The notes: generated by a model from the letters alone, not told the origin. A DNA stretch of 60,000 nucleotides from Symbiodinium natans (GCA_905221605.1 CAJNDS010002512.1:876360-936359), one strand, 5' to 3'. Counted from the stretch's first letter, positions 41,508 to 53,450 are shown. A program made the numbers and translations.

Positions 41508-43336
41508 AGAGAGCAAGAGAGGCAAGAAGACGAAAGGAGGAAGGTTAAGAGAGCAATAAGAGGGGCAGCAGAGCCTCCCTTCTAATTGCCCAACTCTTTG
41601 GAAAACCAAAGAAGAGAGAAGAGGACGAAAGGGCGAGGAGAAGAACAGTGGATCCGAAAAGTCAGAACTCATTTTTCGGCTTCGGGTAGGGCAACCGAAA
41701 ATACTGTGAGCTGTCTGGTCAAGCATTGATGCTGTCGGCCCGCACCTTGTCTACATCAAAGGTGGAAGAGAGGACAAGCAGGGAGAGGATGAGGAGAGAA
41801 CGAGAAAGAGGAGAGCGAAAGGAGGGAAAGCCGGGATCTCTACCAAACAATGTCAAAGTTCTGTCCGTTTGTGGACATTCATTGCGCAACCTTTAACACA
41901 TTTGCATGGGGGAGTCTGCCAATTTAGTGTAAGCACGCAGCGCAGGGGCAGCATTGCGAAGTGCACGTCCCGGAAGTACTTGTGTGACTGTCACCTTTGC
42001 GGACCGCCTGGACCCCATGCCATCCCCATGCCCTTCAGGCGCGTGTTGCGTCGGCACAGCAATCGCTTACGATTCTCGGCAGATGCGGTGCAGACGCAGT
42101 TTGTGGTTCGAGAGACAGGCTGCAATTCCTTGAAACGCACTGTTGGCATGTGATCCACAGTGGCTAGAGGGGATCTGCCGAGTTCTGAGATTGGAATATT
42201 TTGACATGACGTTGATCAGGCACCCACCAGTAACCATGCGTTGCTTTCATAATCAAGACGAGTGGGGGAAGTGGCAGGTTGGTTGGGGTGACCAGCACTG
42301 AACATCGTTCAAGCGTTCGAAACCACGACGCAGACCTTGGTTCCCGGTTGGATTCCGAGCTTTAAGGGTTAAAGGGGTGCCGAAAGCCAGAAGGATTTCG
42401 CAAGTCATAAGCTAGAATGACAATCAAGTTCTGGTAGAGTTTAACTCAGGCTTCGGGGGTTGGGTGCCAGGTCCGTTGAGGTTGTAAGTGGCAGTACAGC
42501 TTGGATGGTTGCAGCTTCTGATCAAGCTCCACGCCTTGCGGCGCTCGAAGATTAAGCCGTACAGTCTTGAAGCCGGTGGAACATTAGACATTGAAGTGGC
42601 AACTGGACAACAGGTTTCAATCCAACGTTCTATAGAACGTCAGAAAGCACCATGAGTTTACGGCAAGCCTGTTTGCGCAAACCTGTCATACGACCATTGG
42701 CCAGCCATGCCGACGCCAACCGTTCCGGTGGGCTCGAATGGCTTGGCAGAAGACTCGAACCACTTCGCAGAAGATGCAGACTCGTGGAAGGCTTGTGCTT
42801 TGTCACCCGTAGGCCGGTTGCCCAGAGTCTAAGAATTCGTCCAGAACCGTGCTTGGCACAGGCAATCACTGCCGGATGCTGTGGCGAACGCCGGAAGTAG
42901 AGGGTACTGTACCGGGATGGCCATAAGGCTTGCAAGCAACGCCATGCAATTGCCAGTTCCGAAAGTTACGAGAGGGCTTTTATACACACACTGGGCAAAA
43001 CATCCCGCAATCATACGCTCGATATGGGTTCGACTCCTGAACCGAGCTCAAGCCTATTTTCTTGTCAGAAACCCGGACACTACGACCTTCAAGGTCCATA
43101 CTGGAATACAGCCACGGGGCTCTCACGTGAACACTCGGAGTTTTTTTTTGCTTTCCTGCAGCCCGACTAAAGTTTTGCATCTTCACACCTGTGTGAGATC
43201 TGCAGGGCTGACTCGGGTGGGGCGATCATCTTCGAAGCATTCCGAAGCCTTCACCATGCCTCAGAACTCCTCAATCCTGAGATGTGTGGAACCACTCGGA
43301 ATCCGCAACTCCTCATGACTTTGCAACCCTCTGAAG
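41508..43336. other. purine-rich flank, no confirmed gene
   Basis: 41508-41640 and 41765-41830 are purine-rich on the plus strand, like the left flank of the element (about 32407-32495). A plus frame near 41930-42080 has a Cys-containing piece (KCTSRKYLCDCHLCGPPG) that could be an exon but has no partner. Confidence 0.4.
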
Positions 43337-43535
43337 ATGGCAGCCATATCTAAGTATGGAAAACCCGAGCCTCATGGACATCATGAGACCCCAAGCCTGC
43401 TGAACCTGTGGAGAGTGGCATGTTACCTTACGTGCACCGTGCCCAATGTGAGCTGGGAGGATGCTGGGTACATGCAAAGCGTGGCTCTGGAACTCTCACC
43501 TGACAGCGACTTTGAGATCGAGCGGAGGCTGCTAG
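43337..43535 (+). CDS. possible exon, unknown protein
   Basis: The frame reads LLNLWRVACYLTCTVPNVSW, EDAGYMQSVALELSPDSDFE and IERRLL before a GT (GTTTCA). The acidic, ordered composition looks coding and the antisense frame does not. It cannot be joined in phase to the next candidate at 43792. Family unknown. Confidence 0.28.
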
Positions 43536-43615
43536 GTTTCAGTGGAGGCTTGTGCCTGCGGGCGGGCAGGCTTGTGTGGGTAGTATGTATATAGTAGATA
43601 TATGTGTATGTTGTG

Positions 43616-43664
43616 TTTGGTTGGTTGGTTGGTTGGTTGGTTGGTTGTCTCTCTCTCTCTCTCA
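43616..43664. repeat. (GGTT)n and (CT)n microsatellites
   Basis: About seven GGTT tetramers followed directly by CT dinucleotides. Confidence 0.95.
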
Positions 43665-43791
43665 CTGTTTGTTTGTGTTTGTGTGTGGTTCGTTGGTTGT
43701 TATGTATGAGGGATTTAGGCTGTTGTTTGTCGCGCGTTTGATTCTCTGCGAGGTGTCGGGGGCATTGGTCGCATAACGATTCGTGGCACAG

Positions 43792-43884
43792 TTTGCTGGA
43801 GACACCCTGCAATGTTGTGAGTGTCAGGCTTCGAGATGCCCCGGTGTTCAGCACCGCCAATGATTCTGGATTCACAATGCCCAG
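43792..43884 (+). CDS. possible exon, unknown protein
   Basis: Between a CAG acceptor (TCGTGGCACAG) and a CAG/GTTTGC donor the frame reads LETPCNVVSVRLRDAPVF then STANDSGFTMP. It is protein-like and splice-bounded, but no neighbour joins it. Family unknown. Confidence 0.28.
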
Positions 43885-45835
43885 GTTTGCTTCCCTGCGT
43901 CAGCAGCTGTACTCTGATCTTCAACAGATCACAGCCCGTCTACAAGCCGCGTGGCTGATACGGATTCAGCCCAGTAGATGCTGCATCCAGAAGCCGCAAG
44001 ATGCTGAAAGTACTTTGGCCAAGTTTGGCCCAGCCAAACACATGCCGAGGTCACCAATGCATCCCCAGGATGTTCGTGCTTGCAGGGTTTTTGTTTTTGC
44101 ACATTCCGCAGCTGACCTTTCGAACAGCCCGGCATGTTTGGACGCTTTTCGGTTCAATACGTTCTACAAAGCGAGCCATCAACTGACATGCGCGGAGGCA
44201 CATGTGTCCAGTCAGCTGTTTTTTGAAACGAACGTGGTTTTTCTCTGATGCTTCTAGCCGCCCTCATGCCGTGTCATGATCATTGCCAGCTTGGGCTTTG
44301 GCCGCTGCACAAACGGGCCGAAACACTCTTGACCTCCTGCAGCCTGAACCCCAAGTTCCAGAACCCCGTGGCGAGAGCAGCGAGATTTATGCAAGGCTTG
44401 ACTGAGCCAGCGAAATATTCCTCGAGCTCCATGCTTTGTCGACAGAAACTCCCGAAGAGCGAACTTGAAAAGCTGCAGCCCTGTGCCCTGAAGCCCAATG
44501 ACCAACCAAGAGACCCCCGACTGTGAACTCAACCCAGGTGCCCCATCAGAGAGTAGCTGAGTAGCTTTGCACAGAGCATGTGTTCTTAAGATGCGGCTCT
44601 TCGCCTTCGTTGTTGGTAATCCCAAGGCATCTTCAGCTAAGTCACTTCCTCGCGCCTAGGTGGTGGAGGCGCAGCTCCAGCTGCGTCACAACGGCGGGTC
44701 CAAGGCGCGCCTCAAGACAGCTGGCGGACAAATTTGGGCTTGGAAGGGGTCACTCGCTTACCCGAGTGGCACGAATGGGTGGAGTTTGGGGAGCTGACTC
44801 GAGTTAGAACGCGCTTGTCCTGTGAGCCTCAAGTTGCCAAGTCCCATGCTAGAGAATGCCTTTCAAGATGTAGGGCAAGCGCAAGGGCACAGACCCCGAT
44901 TTTTTTGCGGATCCGTGGTACGTTGCAGACTTGAGGTCTCAACATCTAGGGTCCAACTTCTTGGGAGGTTGCCTCAGACCTATGAGTTAGCAGAATCCTG
45001 CGCACCTAAACCCAATGACACATGGCTTGCCTCAGTCAGAGGAGCTTGAATCCGAACTCCCAAACCCTGGCAGTGCTAGAGGCCGGTGATGAACATGTCT
45101 TCAACAACTGCGCGACCTTTGAGACGCTGACCTCTACTGTTGAGGCGCCAGCGCTTATCAGTGCACTTTGCCTCACTTCTTGTAGAGGGCTGGGGGCGTT
45201 CAGCGATTGTGGATGCCGCATGATACTGTATTCGATGTAGCGATATTTGATGACTTTGGTGGGGCAGGAAGGCTGTGAATTGCATGACAAGTATATGGGG
45301 CCCGTATTCCTGCTGGTCGGAGCGCTCTAACACTTGGCTCATGCATGTAAATCGCACGACAAATAGTAAAACAATCAACTTGCATTCTTGACGGACGGAT
45401 TTTTGAATAGTTTGAACAGTTCCCTGGGGCATTGGATCTAATGACTTTTTGTGCCGAGACAGTCGGACACTGTCGACACAAGTCCTGTGCAATGCGAAGC
45501 TTCAAAAGAGCAGCGAAGAAAAGCAAGCAGTCTCATGGCAAACCCTAAATGACGGAGAGTGGAGGCTAAGGCCCCTAGGGCAGGAGCGTGATGTTGTGTC
45601 GCAAGGTGTGCCACAGGATATAGCTGCCCTAACCCACAACCACTAGCATACTGGATGCATAGGCGTTCATCGCTTGCAGGTGCTTGAGGTCCATCAAAAC
45701 AGCATGGGCACGGATGGCATGGAGCACGGGGCGAGATCCAGTCGGAGATCCAGCCGGAGCTCCAATCCGAGCAGGAAGGGCTTGGACGGCAGTAACTCGG
45801 GTTTTTCTTGCGTCCGCTGTCATGCTCCCTGACGG
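43885..45835. other. no confirmed gene
   Basis: The N-terminal (coiled-coil) exons expected for copy 2 of the membrane protein should lie here if they exist, but I found no sequence resembling the copy 1 N-terminus. Confidence 0.35.
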
Positions 45836-46769
45836 CTTCAGGATCGCCAAAGTCCAGGAGTTCACAGAGGTTTCTTTCGAAGAGAGCGCATGGAGCATCC
45901 CCCTTCTGGCTGGCTTAATTGACGTGGGCATCATTGACACGCTGTTTGCCGCTACTCTGGTTTTGTTGAACTTGGGCATGCAGACCGCGTTTTCCATAAT
46001 TCTGCTCACCCCAGCCTTCATGGGCGACGACTTCGAGAGCAAGATCTTCAGCGCCCAGGCTTGGCGGACAAGCGTTGCGCATGATTCCAGGCGGGTGGTT
46101 CGCAAATCGTGGTATCGAGGTGTGTTCTTTTCTGTCAAAACCCGAGTGCAAACTGTGGTGGGGCCCAGCAGGTAACAAAAAACCACAAACCACCAAGCTT
46201 TGCACACAGATCCTCAATTCAGGTACATGGACTTGGCTGGCACAAGCCTGGTAACTCGAGTTTGCAACGGCGATGGATCTGTGATTCTATCCACTGTGCA
46301 AGCCACTTTGATCGAACATGTCAACAGCTTCTTGGGCATGGAAAAGGCGCAGTTCGACCTTCCTGTGTTCCGGCCTGGCGTGCTGCTGTGCATGCTATGC
46401 ATCGTCTTATGGACTCTGTGCGTCTACAAGGACCGACCTCAATAAGACTTAGACCGACCTTGGACCCTACGGTACTTCGCGGCCAGTCCATATGACTGAC
46501 CGAGATTGTACAAGTTGTGTGAGTGCCGCCTGGATCGTGACGGTCGCAAGCCACTCTTGCCCCTCGACCCTTGTGCAGAGCGGTTTGTGTGTGTGTGTGT
46601 GTGTGGGCGAAAACCATCGCTGAACATCTGATTCAATTTTTCGCGCCAGTAGGGCTCTGGCATTACGATCAGATTACGACCATCTCCCCTCTTCTTGTCG
46701 GTACCTCGAGTGCATGCAGGATTGGTGTCTTGTCCCTTTGCATAAGTAAGTAAGTAAGTAAGTAAGTAA

Positions 46770-46801
<32 letters not shown>

Positions 46802-47404
46802 GTAAGTAAAGTAAGTAAAGTAAGTAAAGTAAGTAAAGTAAGTAAAGTAAGTAACGTAGGCAAAGTAAGTAAGTAGGCAAGCAAGCAAGTAAGTAGATAA
46901 AGCTAAAGCAAGTAAAGTAATTTAATGTGATGTAATGTAATGTAATGTAATGTTGTGTAAGTAAATGTAAGTAAAGCAAGTCAAGTGAGTAAAGCTCGTA
47001 AAGTACGTAGGTACTTACTTAGTAAGTAAGTAAGTAAGTTTGCAAGTAAGTGTAAGTGTAAAAATGTAAAAGTTTGGAAGTGTAAAAGGTGCAAAAGGTG
47101 TAAAGGCGTAAAATTGTAAAAGTGTAAAAGTGTGAAAGTGTAAAAGTATAAAAGTGTAAAAGTGCAGAAGTGTAAAAGTGTAAAAGTGTAAAAGTGTAAA
47201 AGTGTAAAAGTGTAAAAGTGTAAAAGTGTAAGTGTAAAAGTGTGTGTGTGTGTGTGTGTGTGTGCGTGTGTGTGCGTGTGCGCGTGTGCGCGTGTGCGCG
47301 TGTGCGCGCGTGCGCGTGTGCGCGTGTGCGCGTGTGCGCGTGTGCGCGTGCGTGTGGGTGTGGGTGTGGGTGTGGGTGCGGGTGCGGGTGTGGGTGTGTC
47401 TGTG

Positions 47405-47485
<81 letters not shown>

Positions 47486-50073
47486 GTGTTTGTGTTTGTG
47501 TCTGCGTCTGCGTCTGCGTCTGTGTCTGTGTGTGTGTAGCATATTTTATAGATTTTTGTACCTATTGTTAGATCAAGTTTTGCTTTGCTATAGTCTACTC
47601 TGATTTGACAAAATGTTTCTCGATTCGAAGAGTTAGGTTGCTGAAAAAACGCTTACAACTTCCAGACGCCTGCTCCAGGAGTTCCGACGGATCTGGGTAC
47701 AGCTGGAAGCCGCGGCACAGATTCCCAAAGCACTATGGCTGACATGGTAAGCTTCGAAGTCGACTTTCCCCGCCCCCCCCCCCCCCCCCCCCCCCGCCCC
47801 GAACCCAAATGCCGAAATCTTCCCGCTACGACAACTTGCAACTTCAACGCCTTAAAACCTCATAAAGATAGGTTGTAGCTGTTCAGGTTTGGTAGGTCTC
47901 GGCTTTGTTAAACAAGCAAACTTACCATTCAGGCGTCATGCACATTGTAGTGTTTGCTTAGGAGAGAAAGCCTGTATACTGTATATCTTGAAGCCTATGG
48001 AAGCCTCACATGTCAGTCCTTTCATCGTCAGGTAAAGAGCTTCCTCAAGCGCCAGAAAACGACGTCAAATAACCCAAGTGAACTGCATGTTGGAGCACAA
48101 AGTGTGCTGTGCCCCTACATGCAGAAATCTTAATAACGCCTTTCAGCAATTCAGTTGTTTAATGTTGAGCCGTTGTTTGTGTTTCTTCTAAACCCTTCAT
48201 ATCGAAAACCGCAGCAGTTCTAGAACTTGGGCGCGGCCAAACAGAACCAACTGAAGGTTTGATGGGGTGGGCATGGGTGGGCGGTCTTCCAGTATAATTA
48301 ACACAGGTTGGACGGATGTCGTAGAGTCTGAGTGCTCAGGTTTTGTATTGCAGGTTTCATACAAAGCTAGGTTTGGACGCCTACGTTCCACAGCCTGATG
48401 AAAGGCAGGACATCCCAAGCATTGGGCCAACCGTTTTGCATCGTTCTACAGTGCCCCCCCCCCTCCCTCCAATATTGAAAAAGTTGGGAAGATCCTTTAT
48501 CCGCTGATAAGCCGTAAGAGACAAACTTGTGGGCAGGCGCAGAATCCCAAAGCATGCCGAACGCTAAGCGCAAATTTTGGGCACACTTTGAGGGTTTGTT
48601 GAGTTCTAGAGGCCTTTGCCTTATAACCCCCTTGACCAAAGCAGAGTGCTCGAATGCCCAAGGCGCAGCGCACAGCCTTTGGCGACAACACCTTTGCAAC
48701 ACTTTCGTGGGGCCGCTTTGCCTTGCTCCTTGGGGGGATTGTGAGCATCTTTCGCACGGTGGGCAGCATCTCCTGATGAGATATCCTACAGAGGCATTTT
48801 AATCTTATCCATTCCAGGGTTCCTAGAGGGTCTAGGGCGAGCCAGGCTTCTGTTGACTTACGCCTGCCGGACGGCAATTGCTTCCGTCTTGCTGGTGGCT
48901 GGAATCCTGTGGCTAGCACGTACGACCTCGATCTCGGAACTGATGCTGAATGCAGTGGCGCTCAACGCCATTTTAGATGTTGATGAGTTTCTTTTCATGG
49001 GCATGACGCCAATCAAAATCCAGCATGCCGTTCAGAGTCTGGAACCCATGAAGGTTAAATATAGCCAGCGGAGGAGTCAGTGTGAATCTCTGGTGCACTT
49101 CGCTTCGCTTGTAGCTCTGGTGACTGCCACCTATGTCTTCCAGCTGTCACCCTTGACTGATGCCATGCTCAGTCTGAAGAACGAACTGTGCGGAGGCAAT
49201 CAGACTTTTGTGATTGGCTTCAACCCTAGCACCCAGCTTACGCATGCGCTGGTGACGCCAGATGCTCAGCAAACTTTCAACCGGAACCTTACCGTCAGTG
49301 AGCTGGCAGTGGACGCCCATAAAGCTACCTCGCCAGAAACGACACCTGCAGCAGAGCCAACCTACCTTCTGTTCTCGACGGACAAAGCAACTTTCAACAT
49401 CGACAATACCCGAAGCATAGAAGCCGAGGGTGGCCAGATCCCGTTTTGCGTTGAGACTGCTATTCTGAATGAGGATGCACCTTATCACGAAGATACTTCG
49501 CTCAATTATTGGACGTCTGCTTTGATACGGACTGCAGCGGCCACCGTGGGACTTAATCACGCGCGAAGTTGCCGGGAAATGCTTGACCAGTGTAACGCCG
49601 TGGATAGTCGCTTGTTGCGAATGGTGTGTGGGGAGACTTGCGGGTGCACGAGCCCTTACAGTACTGCCTGGTTCAAGGTGCCAGCGCAAGGTTGCGCCCC
49701 AGCATGCTTGCAGCAAGCACAGTCGACTTTGAGCGAGGGTTCTTGCGAGGACAAAGAAGTTGACGAAGATTGGCGCTCATTCTGGACATTATTCCCAGAT
49801 GTGGTATCGTACTACTATGGTGCAGATGTGACACAGACCCTTCTGTGGCCTGCAGCGAACCAAACCATCGAGGCAATGCTGAAAGACGGCTGCGCAGCCT
49901 TGACCCAGTTCCCGCAGGATGTGATGACTAATGCCATGTGGTGCATGGGAATGCCGGAATTGTTTCGACCCCTCGCAGCGGTTTGTCCGCAGACTTGTGG
50001 CTGCAACCGCGCAGCAAATCTTCCAAGCTATTGCCCCTCCAGCTGCATGACCTCCGGCAACTCCTCGGCCTGA
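45836..50073 (+). CDS. four-segment membrane protein with Cys-rich tail, copy 2
   Basis: Four exons match copy 1 throughout. Exon 1 (about 45836-46090) reads EVSFEESAWSIPLLAGLIDV and LVLLNLGMQTAFSIILL. Exon 2 (46223-46430) reads YMDLAGTSLVTRVCNGDGSV and GVLLCMLCIVLWTLCVYK. Exon 3 (47679-47746) reads EFRRIWVQLEAAAQIPKALW. Exon 4 (48818-50073) holds ASVLLVAGILWLARTTSISE, NAVALNAILDVDEFLF, a fourth hydrophobic segment, and a Cys-rich region with CREMLDQCN...CGETCGC and a second module ending CPQTCGC. Introns: 46091-46222 (GC-AG), about 46431-47678, and 47747-48817. The first and last are absent from copy 1. The second is bounded by AAG/GACC, so a GA donor is possible. The coiled-coil N-terminus of copy 1 was not found. 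The function is unknown; the topology suggests a membrane protein with an extracellular or lumenal Cys-rich domain. Confidence 0.65.
46091..46222 (+). other. intron with internal inverted repeat (introner-like?)
   Basis: This 132-base GC-AG intron splits a codon that is intact in copy 1 (AK|YLDL against SR|YMDL). Near its 5' end GGTGGTTCG (46094-46102) is the imperfect reverse complement of CAAACCACC (46186-46194) nearer the 3' end. A short intron with terminal inverted repeats, absent from a paralogue, is what an introner element would leave. Confidence 0.45.
46743..47538. repeat. simple-repeat megacluster in intron of copy 2
   Basis: In order: (TAAG)n and (AAAGTAAG)n to about 46990, degenerate GTAAG words, (AAAAGTGT)n from about 47050 to 47240, alternating GT/GC purine-pyrimidine (Z-DNA-prone) to about 47345, GGGTGT words, then a long (CTGT)n run to about 47480 and TCTGCG/TGTG words. 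All open frames over it are artefacts. It lies within the intron between exons 2 and 3 of copy 2. Confidence 0.95.
47771..47799. repeat. poly-C run
   Basis: About 25 C residues with a flanking GCCCC, directly downstream of exon 3 of copy 2, inside its third intron. Confidence 0.9.
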
Positions 50074-51903
50074 AAAAACCGTGCTGGGAGACGACGGAGA
50101 AGCTCGCAAAGCGAGCTGGACAGTTTTCAGGAGAAGTGGCATGAACCCTGGACAGGTCCAAGGAGCTTGTGCACGCAGCGCCTGCTGGAAATGGATTGTT
50201 CCAACACACTGGGTCCCCATAGAGCTTCACCAAGTATGCGTTAAATGATCACTTAGTGGCCGCAACTCTAAATCCATGGAACTGATTGCGAGGTGGCTAG
50301 AACGTTGACCTTGAGAGGTGTCCTTGTTAGCGGTGAGGTTTACTTTGGTCTTGGGGCCGAAGCACAAGACTGAAAGCCCAATCCAAAATTGCAGCCGAAC
50401 CGTGCGGCAGCATCCGAGGATCTGGTTTAACCGCTTTGTCTCTGACCAGCTGGGCGGATGACCTAGCGGGCTTGAGGGATGTATGGGGTGTTTCGATGTC
50501 GGCTTAGGCACGCGGGCATTGGTGAGTGTTTCGAAACTGTTGCATGCTTGCCGGAAGATGGCCCCCTGTAGATTGGGATCTACTGGTGGTGAGGCCGTGA
50601 CCCATGGCTTGTGCCACCACCGGACGATCTCAGAGCAGCCCTGGCACAGAGGAGACTCTGAAGTTTCGGAGAAATGTTGGGCAGGGGAAGGCCGTGGTTC
50701 GTCAGGCCCCACACTCCACCATCAGCCATGAGGTAATTTGATTCGCTTGTGACTTGTTAGAGGGCGTCTTTAGGGGCGCCTTGAGTTTCGAATTCCACTA
50801 GTAGGTCCAAGGCCTGGATCCCAACCACTGCCAAGGACACCTGCAGCTTCTGATGCCGACAGCAGCGACTCGCAGGAAGAAGCAGCCCCGGAAAATGGCA
50901 TGACCGACAACGTGCTTTGACATACATCCCTGCACAGGGTGCTGCCCGCACATGCGGTGCAGGTCTGGGGACAATCACACAGTTAGCGCACGCATGCAAT
51001 GGTTTGCGGAAGCTGTCCGTTTACGGGCGTTGGAGGCCGTGGAGCGTTGGTTCGTGATACAGGCCTACTACTTGCTCCCATGAAGTAGCAACACTACAGT
51101 ATAGCCCTCACAAACGTTCGCAGAAAAACTCAGACTTTGGGTTTCTGCACCTTCTGCGCAGGTGCATCCAATCGCCCCATGCCTTGCGCTTGGATTGAAG
51201 GTTGAGGGCCAAAGGGAGAGGCTGCAGGAAAGGGACAGAGCACAAGGGACAAAGTGAGAGCAGAAAGAGCGTGTGCTGAACGGGACAGGAGGGCTAGTTG
51301 CTCCCGGGTGCATTGTTTGGATCGTTCCAGTGGGCCGACTTTTGTTTTCTGGTGATCTGGCTGGATGAGGAGAGGAGCTGAACATGTAAAACAACGAGAA
51401 ATATTGACATGAGGAAAACTCGGGCATGAGGATGTGCGAACATGAAGTGATTACACCAGGATTCCACGCAAGAACAAAATGATTTTGCCTAACTTCACCG
51501 CTGTCTGGTCCGTTGAACTTTGTGACTGCTGCATTACTTTGTGACTGCTGCATTACTGTTTTAGAGTCATTGAGTCCGCTCTTTGTGCCTGATGTTGAGC
51601 TCGGTATACACATTTCAGTGGAACCTCTTTGTGTTCCACCACGGCAGCCTTCTCCTGAAAGCTGTGTAAACACCACCTTGACAGCATCTACCTTCAATCA
51701 TGTAACAGCCTTAGCCAAAACTAAACCAAGGTGGTGGCCAATGCGTGCGTCGCAGTACGATGCTGAGATGGCCGGGCTTAGGCAGGTTCAGTTTCTCTAC
51801 AGGCTGGCAATCCTGCTGCCGAAGCCCGTTCCCGCAAACTCGAAACTCATAAAGTTGTAGCCCGTGAGCCCAGAGCAGCTGATTTTTTTGCATTCTCCGG
51901 CTG
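50074..51903. other. no gene recognised
   Basis: The plus frame 51513-51860 and the long minus frames (50227-50712, 51068-51697) have no domain and no clear borders. Confidence 0.35.
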
Positions 51904-52224
51904 ATGGATGTGTGGCTACTCTTAGTGCGTCAGCTCCAAGTGGGCGAAGCCGAGGTTTCACATTTGGCGTACCTGCACTCGGAGAGTCAGCTGGCGGCCC
52001 GTGCTCAGGCACAAGTCGGGGGACCTTCGAAAACACAAGCCGTCTACTTGGGGGCTTCGGATTCAGGGGCCCTTCCGCCTGAGCGTCGGCATGACATGAT
52101 GATGAGAAGTTGGGATGCACATGAGCATTTCTTTTTGAAGGAGGCTCAGAGAATGAGATTGCGTCTTTCGCCATGGCAGAAATATCATGAAGCCCTGAAC
52201 TTAAATCACTTATACATTCTTTGA
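51904..52224 (+). CDS. small ORF, unknown protein
   Basis: A 106-residue frame from ATG: MDVWLLLVRQLQVGEAEVSH, then LAYLHSESQLAARAQAQVGG, DMMMRSWDAHEHFFLKEAQR and SPWQKYHEAL. The charged, helix-forming composition is unlike chance frames nearby. It lies upstream of the 52.4 kb repeat. No family recognised; it could be one exon. Confidence 0.35.
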   Translation: MDVWLLLVRQLQVGEAEVSHLAYLHSESQLAARAQAQVGGPSKTQAVYLGASDSGALPPERRHDMMMRSWDAHEHFFLKEAQRMRLRLSPWQKYHEALNLNHLYIL

Positions 52225-52429
52225 GCTGGTTTTTGCAGCATACTGCAGTTGTATGTTCTCTTAAACATGTCAAAGGGCCGCCTTCAGTTTCAACATCCTC
52301 CAGGATTTGTCGATTTACCTGTTCAAAGCGCTGGAATCTGAGTAGTCCCCACCTGCCACTATGTGCGGAAACTCTGGCGGCCAGTGGGTTTGCGCAGGCG
52401 TTGAGCTAGAGACGCCGCGGCTGGCTTTT

Positions 52430-52680
52430 GAAAACCCAGTGCAAGTTTGCGGGGCACCAGCCCACACCAAGTTCCAAGCCAGATTGCAACAGAAAGCCGG
52501 TGCGGGGCACCAGCCCGCACCACTGTCCAAGCGAAATTGTATCATAAAGCCGGTGCCTGGCACCAAGCCAAATTTCCTTTGGGGCACCAGCCCGCACCAA
52601 GTTCCCTTGCCAGATTGTGACAGAAAGCCGGTGCAAGTTTCTAGCCGGATTGTGGTTGAAAGCCAGTGGGGGATGTGGTT
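52430..52680. repeat. degenerate tandem repeat with GGGGCACCAGCCCGCACC units
   Basis: The motif GGGGCACCAGCCC-CACC occurs near 52451, 52504 and 52580. AAAGCC(G/A)GTGC-type words follow each unit, near 52494, 52546, 52624 and 52660. Units vary from about 35 to 80 bases and differ by substitutions and indels, as in an old minisatellite. Confidence 0.85.
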
Positions 52681-53199
52681 GAAAAAGGATTTCCACAGGC
52701 GAGGAACAGAAACTCATAAACAAGGGTCAGCAATTCAAACCCAGGGCAAGACATCGTGACTGGATGACTGATTGACCCCTGAGCCTTTGCCAGGGTGGTG
52801 TGATGTCGATTCTAAGAGCGTTGTCTCAGCCCCAGTTTAGCAGCAAGATGCATTTTGCAAAGCTGAAAGAACCTAGAGAGCCATGGCTGTGATAGAGCTG
52901 AGACAGGGTCAGACCAGCGCCTGATGTTTGCTTGAGTTTGTATGAGACATGGAGCAAACACTTGCAAGACGCTATGCCAAGAGCTTCCTTGATCTCAGCT
53001 GAGGCTGGTGTACCGTGGAAACGGTCCCGTTCAAGGAAGCATCTGCTTGCGGCCCAGTTTGCCCCTTTGCTGCCCCAACCCCGCCAAATCGGGGTTCAGG
53101 GCTTAAGGCTGTTTGCGTGCGGCGCTTATATAGTTGCAAACGTTGCAACTTCCAGGTGAGAAACAGGTAGATAAGAAGGTCGCTTTGCGGTTTGACGTT

Positions 53200-53450
53200 A
53201 GCAGGAGTGTGTGCAGAGGTTTTGGGTGTGGGGCCGTTTCATTGCAAGACCTCACAGTCACTCCTCGCTTCTCATCATTGTATTGGTGCACCATCCCTTC
53301 CGGAAGTCTCCATGAATGCTCAGGCCGTGCTGTTGCGGTACTCTCCGAGGGCCCATGCACAGCTACGCAGCAGGCAGAGTTTGCACAACAATGTGTTTCT
53401 GCCGATCCTGAATGAACACAGGCCAGTTGTGGTTACAAGGTATAGTTTAT
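53200..53450 (+). CDS. Tudor-like segment 1 and following exon
   Basis: The frame reads AEVLGVGPFHCKTSQSLL, then EVSMNAQAVLLRYSPRAHAQ, RQSLHNNVFLPILNEHRPVV and VTR before a donor (AAG/GTATAG, intron from 53451). AEVLGVGPFHCK resembles the last strands of a Tudor domain, where a hydrophobic-x-C pattern follows a Leu-Pro. Similar segments occur at 54.55 and 55.15 kb. The 5' border is uncertain. The family call is inference. Confidence 0.33.

Noticed and set aside
43021-43050. GGTTCGACTCC resembling a tRNA T-arm
   Set aside because: No matching acceptor, D-arm or anticodon stems can be drawn around it.
46743-47540. Repeat-spacer look suggesting a CRISPR array
   Set aside because: The units are contiguous microsatellites without unique spacers, in a eukaryotic intron.
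47015-47603. Long frames rich in Cys/Val, or Thr/His/Arg on the minus strand
   Set aside because: They are translations of GT, GC and CTGT simple repeats.
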